Source of the DNA: DATLCI01 sp046714215
Lineage (GTDB): Bacteria; Acidobacteriota; Terriglobia; Terriglobales; Acidobacteriaceae
Assembly: GCA_046714215.1 (NCBI GenBank)
Contig: JBKKBM010000228.1
Coordinates: forward strand, 1 to 23,762
Length of the DNA stretch: 23,762 nt
Direction of reading: 5' to 3'
Every line of letters begins with the position of its first letter. Within the stretch, counting starts at the first letter, position 1. The position numbers and the translations under genes are program-made. Under the pieces are notes generated by a model. The model saw only the letters and a program-made list of their open reading frames with translations, did no database searches and was not told the origin of the DNA. Shown here in pieces: positions 20,820 through 23,762 of this stretch.

Positions 20820-22079
20820 CTACTCATACTTCAACGAGTCCACCGGATTCATCTCCGCGGCTCGCGCCGCCGGCAGCGTACCAAAAACGATGCCCACCAC
20901 GCTGGCCACCACAATGGCGATGATGGCGCTGAGTCCGGAAATAGGCACGCGATACTCCGTGAGGAATCTGGCGCTGAAGGGGATAGCGAGTCCGATGACG
21001 GTTCCAATCAGTCCGCCACTGAGCGAGATGAATACGGCTTCGGTGAGGAACTGGAGTTTGATCTCGCGGTTAGTGGCGCCCACGGCTTTACGGATGCCGA
21101 TCTCGCGGATGCGCGAACGCACATTCGCCAGCATGATGTTCATGATGCCCACCCCGCTCACCAGTAGCGTGACCATGGAGATGAGCAGCAGGATGACGGT
21201 GAGCGCATTCGCCGTCTTGCCGGCGACGCTCAGCAGTTGGGTGAGATTCTCCACGCGATAGGTGGATTCCGGGCGATGTCGCGATTGCAGCACGCGCTTG
21301 ATCTGGTCGGTGGCGTTCTGCACATTGCCGGAATCGGCGATGGAAAAGAAGAACTGCTTCACCTCATCGCTGCCGGTGAAATAGCGGGCCACGCTGTAGG
21401 GAATAAGGATGGTGTCGGCGGCGATCTCCGATTGTCCGAAGGTCTCTACCCGCTCCTTGAAGACTCCGACGATGACGAAGGGCAGGCTGTGGATCTTGAC
21501 CGTTTGGCCGACGGCCGCGGTGGCGCTGCCAAACGCTTTCTTGGCAAAGTCAACTGTTACGGCCGCTACTTTGTTGCGCGCCAAGGTATCTTCGTCGTCG
21601 TAGAAGCGTCCGGCGACGATGAACAGATTGCGTACCACTTGATATTCGTGGTCGACGCCCAACACTAAGATCTCGCGCTCTTTGCCGCCGCCGATGGGCA
21701 CGCGGTCATGCAACTCCACCATGGTCGACGCCGCCTTGAGCCCGGCCACCTGCTCGCGGATGGCGCGCAGGTCATCCATGGTGAGCACGTCCTGCTGAAG
21801 GCGTTGATCGGGTGCGTTGCTGCCGCCGCCTTCATAGAACGCGTACACCATGTTGGCGCCGATGGCCTGGATCTGATTCATGATGTACTGCTTGCCGGTA
21901 AGGCCGATGGTCACCACCAGGATGAGCGACGCCGTGCCAATAACCATGCCCAGCGCCGTGAGCGCAAAGCGTACTTTGGCCGCATAGAAAGAATCAATGG
22001 CCAGCGCCATGATCTCGCGGAAGGCCATGGTGTCGCGCGCCAGCTCGGTGATGGGATTATGGATCTTGCCTTGGGTCAC
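20820..22079 (-). CDS. MacB/FtsX-family ABC transporter permease
   Basis: A 419-residue inner-membrane protein with MacB topology: one N-terminal helix (about 37-60, FALTALGMVIGTASLILVVTIGL), a periplasmic MacB-PCD domain (about 65-280), then three helices in the FtsX domain. The ABC-coupling region IRSRIREIGIRKAVGATNREI appears between helices 2 and 3, as in the family. Such permeases work with a MacB/LolD-type ATPase to move substrates from the periplasm outward by mechanotransmission. No ATPase gene is in the window, so the partner is encoded elsewhere. GTG 22079 is 9 nt after TAGCAT with no ribosome-binding site, suggesting a leaderless start; ATG 22028 is an alternative. The gene is divergent from the MATE gene with 148 bp between starts. 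Confidence 0.9.
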   Translation of the reverse strand: MTQGKIHNPITELARDTMAFREIMALAIDSFYAAKVRFALTALGMVIGTASLILVVTIGLTGKQYIMNQIQAIGANMVYAFYEGGGSNAPDQRLQQDVLTMDDLRAIREQVAGLKAASTMVELHDRVPIGGGKEREILVLGVDHEYQVVRNLFIVAGRFYDDEDTLARNKVAAVTVDFAKKAFGSATAAVGQTVKIHSLPFVIVGVFKERVETFGQSEIAADTILIPYSVARYFTGSDEVKQFFFSIADSGNVQNATDQIKRVLQSRHRPESTYRVENLTQLLSVAGKTANALTVILLLISMVTLLVSGVGIMNIMLANVRSRIREIGIRKAVGATNREIKLQFLTEAVFISLSGGLIGTVIGLAIPFSARFLTEYRVPISGLSAIIAIVVASVVGIVFGTLPAARAAEMNPVDSLKYE

Positions 22080-22088
22080 GTTGGTTCG

Positions 22089-22094
22089 ATGCTA
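22089..22094 (-). promoter_or_regulatory. Candidate -10 element, leaderless start of the ABC permease
   Basis: On the minus strand TAGCAT is 9 nt before GTG 22079 (CGAACCAAC between). The weaker hexamer makes this the least certain case of the leaderless set. Confidence 0.35.
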
Positions 22095-22212
22095 AACCTT
22101 ATCGCTGGCTCCAGCAAACTGCCTTAACCACAAGGTGTTGGACGTCGCCTATCGCCTGCCCCGACCTTCCTTCACGCCTTTGCTGACCGCCTGACGGCTG
22201 ACCGCTTCCCGT

Positions 22213-22218
22213 TACAAT
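22213..22218 (+). promoter_or_regulatory. Candidate -10 element, leaderless start of the MATE gene
   Basis: TACAAT ends 9 nt before GTG 22228, with CGGAGCTTC between. The GGAG at 22220-22223 could instead serve as a weak ribosome-binding site, 4 nt before GTG. Upstream the short unit GCTGACCGC is repeated. Confidence 0.45.
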
Positions 22219-22227
22219 CGGAGCTTC

Positions 22228-23622
22228 GTGTTCGCGACGCTCCAATCCGAGCTTCGTCCTATGCTGCGCCTGGCGCTGCCGCTGATTGTGGCAGAGCTGG
22301 GCTGGATGGCCATGGAGATCGTCGACACCATCATGGTGTCGCGCCTGCCCAACTCCACGGAGGCCATTGGCGCGGCCGGACTAGGCGGCATCCTCTTCTA
22401 TACCGCTGCTATCTTCGCTGCCGGGCTGCTCTTCGGGCTGGACACGCTCGTCTCCCACGCCTACGGCGCGCGTCGCCTGGACGAGTGCCATCGCTGGCTG
22501 GTGCAGTCGCTGTATATCGTGGCCGTGCTGGCGCCGCTGTGTACCTTCGCCATCTGGATGATGCCGGTGGTGCTGCGCCATTACGGCGGTCTGGGCACGG
22601 GAGCGGCGGCGGAATCGCTGCTGCAGCAGACCACCGTCTTCATGCATGCGCTGATGTGGAGCGCGGTGCCGCTGCTGCTCTACTTCGCCTTCCGCCGCTA
22701 CCTGCAAGCGATGGACAAGGTGAACATCGTGATGATTGCGCTGCTGCTGGCGAACGTGGTCAACCTAGTGGGCAACTGGGCGCTCATCTATGGACACCTC
22801 GGGTTGCCGGCGCTCGGCATCCGCGGCTCCGGATGGGCCACCGTCATCGCCCGCTCCACCATGGCGCTGGTGCTGCTGGGCTACATCATTTACTACGACC
22901 ATAAACAGCATGTGTCGCTGCTCGACCTGATCTTCAAGGACAAGGCTTACCGATTCGAGCTGCATCGCATCCGCGAGCTGCTGCGGCTGGGATTTCCGGT
23001 GGCGTTTCAGATCCTGTTTGAGGTAGGCGTCTTCGCCACGGCGACCTATCTGGCGGGACGCCTGGGCGTGATCCCGCTGGCCGCCCACCAGATCACGCTG
23101 CGAACGGCGAGCGTGACGTTCATGGTGCCGCTGGCGATATCGTCGGCGGCGGCGGTGCGCGTGGGGCAGGCGCTGGGACGCCGCGACCTTGCGGGTGCGT
23201 CGCGCGCGGGCGGGACGGCGCTCGCCCTGGGCGTGGTATTCATGACGGCCGCGGCGGTGGTGTTCGTCGTCTTTCCACGGCAGATCGCCGGAGTGTTCAC
23301 GGCGGACGAAGTCGTGATCCAGACGACGATCACGCTGCTGTTCATCGCCGCGGTGTTTCAGATCTTCGATGGATTGCAGATTGTGGCGTCCGGCGCGCGG
23401 CGCGGCGCCGGCGACACCCGCACCCCGATGTTCACCAGCCTGGTCGCGTATTGGGCGTTGGGACTGCCGCTCGGGTACTACCTGGGATTCAGCCGCGGGC
23501 TGGGAGTGGTGGGCGTGTGGATGGGACTGTGCGCGGGCCTGATGGTGATTGGGGTGGGAATGTTGTGGTGGTGGGGGCGGAAAATCCGTTCATTTGTCAT
23601 CCCGAGCGAGCCGCGAGCGTAG
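22228..23622 (+). CDS. MATE-family multidrug/cation exporter (NorM-like)
   Basis: A 464-residue inner-membrane transporter with about 12 hydrophobic helices in two homologous halves. The first half opens with LRLALPLIVAELGWMAMEIVDTIMVSRL; its ELGWMAMEIVDTIMV segment is a MATE signature (helix 1). The second half repeats the pattern around LLRLGFPVAFQILFEVGVFA. MATE proteins export cationic drugs or metabolites using a Na+ or H+ gradient. GTG 22228 is the only start that precedes helix 1. The last codons, VIPSEPRA and the TAG stop, lie inside repeat copy B (23596-23649), so the original C-terminus was probably a few residues different. Length is within the family range. There is no adjacent regulator gene. 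Confidence 0.94.
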   Translation: MFATLQSELRPMLRLALPLIVAELGWMAMEIVDTIMVSRLPNSTEAIGAAGLGGILFYTAAIFAAGLLFGLDTLVSHAYGARRLDECHRWLVQSLYIVAVLAPLCTFAIWMMPVVLRHYGGLGTGAAAESLLQQTTVFMHALMWSAVPLLLYFAFRRYLQAMDKVNIVMIALLLANVVNLVGNWALIYGHLGLPALGIRGSGWATVIARSTMALVLLGYIIYYDHKQHVSLLDLIFKDKAYRFELHRIRELLRLGFPVAFQILFEVGVFATATYLAGRLGVIPLAAHQITLRTASVTFMVPLAISSAAAVRVGQALGRRDLAGASRAGGTALALGVVFMTAAAVVFVVFPRQIAGVFTADEVVIQTTITLLFIAAVFQIFDGLQIVASGARRGAGDTRTPMFTSLVAYWALGLPLGYYLGFSRGLGVVGVWMGLCAGLMVIGVGMLWWWGRKIRSFVIPSEPRA

Positions 23623-23649
23623 TGAGAGGCGACGAGGGACCCCTACCCT
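23596..23649 (+). repeat. GTCATCCCGAGCGAG repeat, copy B, overlapping the MATE stop
   Basis: A 54-bp unit matching 17584-17637 at 51 positions. Its first 27 bases encode the last eight MATE residues and supply the stop (23620-23622). A partial inverted copy follows at 23675-23709. Confidence 0.85.
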
Positions 23650-23674
23650 CGCGAAGCTGCTGACCTTTGGCAAA

Positions 23675-23709
23675 TAGGGATCTATCGTCGCCGCTCACCT
23701 TCGGCTCGC
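23675..23709 (-). repeat. Partial inverted copy (D) of the GTCATCCCGAGCGAG repeat
   Basis: On the minus strand it reads GCGAGCCG, a gap of about 7 bases against copy B, GTGAGCGGCGACGA, then TAGATCCCTA. It would pair with copy B as a large hairpin around the 25-bp middle (23650-23674). The outer GTCATCCC end is missing, replaced by the possible IS edge that follows. Confidence 0.55.
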
Positions 23710-23715
23710 ATGTAA

Positions 23716-23762
23716 TGCACCCTCCTAAACTAGACAGTCAGGGCCGGGTTGAAAGTTATGGT
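23716..23762. mobile_element. Possible insertion-sequence end at the window edge
   Basis: TGCACCCTCCTAAACTAGACAG starts where inverted repeat D is cut short. A TG start and an internal 'AAACTAGACAG' recall the terminal repeats of IS3-family elements (often '...AAAAGTTAGACAG'). The window stops 47 bp in, so no transposase is visible. Tentative. Confidence 0.25.

Noticed and set aside
20705..20923. 72-codon plus-strand frame after the 82-residue gene
   Set aside because: It runs through the intrinsic terminator and into antisense of the permease.
1..23762. CRISPR arrays, tRNA or rRNA genes, toxin-antitoxin pairs, phage or defence genes
   Set aside because: Looked for on both strands by eye; no regularly spaced repeats, cloverleaf genes or recognisable defence proteins were found.

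Overview
The window is a chromosomal stretch of a GC-rich, diderm (two-membraned) bacterium. It carries the C-terminal barrel end of a TonB-dependent receptor, a PEP-CTERM sorting-signal protein, a secreted M1 aminopeptidase, a periplasmic HtrA-type protein and a MacB/FtsX-like permease. Together with the style of the intergenic repeats (GTCATCC-GAGCG type and 'CTTCGTGTCCTTCGTGG' type), this suggests an acidobacterium. That assignment is an inference from gene content and memory of such genomes, not a computed result. No tRNA, rRNA, CRISPR array, phage gene or complete transposon is visible.

Layout. 1-584: end of a TonB-dependent receptor. 585-4233 (+): repeat-bearing spacer, a small PEP-CTERM protein with a candidate sigma-54 promoter, an unrecognised secreted protein, and a membrane-anchored phospholipase D/cardiolipin-synthase-like protein. 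4297-6909 (-): secreted M1 aminopeptidase. 7079-8249 (+): a small Cys/His protein and signal peptidase I. 8351-14526 (+): a housekeeping run of purM, purN, dut, an ABM-fold protein, tyrS, a diacylglycerol-kinase-like lipid kinase and a Gfo/Idh dehydrogenase. 14532-17314 (-): a tight run transcribed folD, coaE, htrA-like. 17407-17574 (+): a Trm112-like zinc protein. 17657-20057 (-): a sigma factor followed by a membrane anti-sigma-like protein with a Ycf48-type C-terminal domain. 20393-20641 (+): an 82-residue unrecognised protein. 20820-22079 (-): a MacB-like permease. 22228-23622 (+): a MATE exporter, then inverted repeats and a possible insertion-sequence edge.

Most genes are ordinary. The points most worth a second look are: (1) an HtrA-like protein that keeps the His and Asp of the triad but has Pro (CCC) where the catalytic Ser (TCC) should be; (2) seven genes whose start codon lies only 7-9 nt after a TANNNT -10-like hexamer, with no Shine-Dalgarno, which points to leaderless transcription; (3) a MATE gene whose last codons and stop codon lie inside an intergenic repeat; (4) a 154-bp element with bulged terminal inverted repeats and two internal hairpins between purN and dut; (5) a sigma/anti-sigma pair in which the sensor side carries BNR/Ycf48-like blades; (6) a PEP-CTERM gene with GG/GC -24/-12 spacing. 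I found no coherent multi-gene system that looks new. The novelty here is in regulation, repeats and altered catalytic residues.
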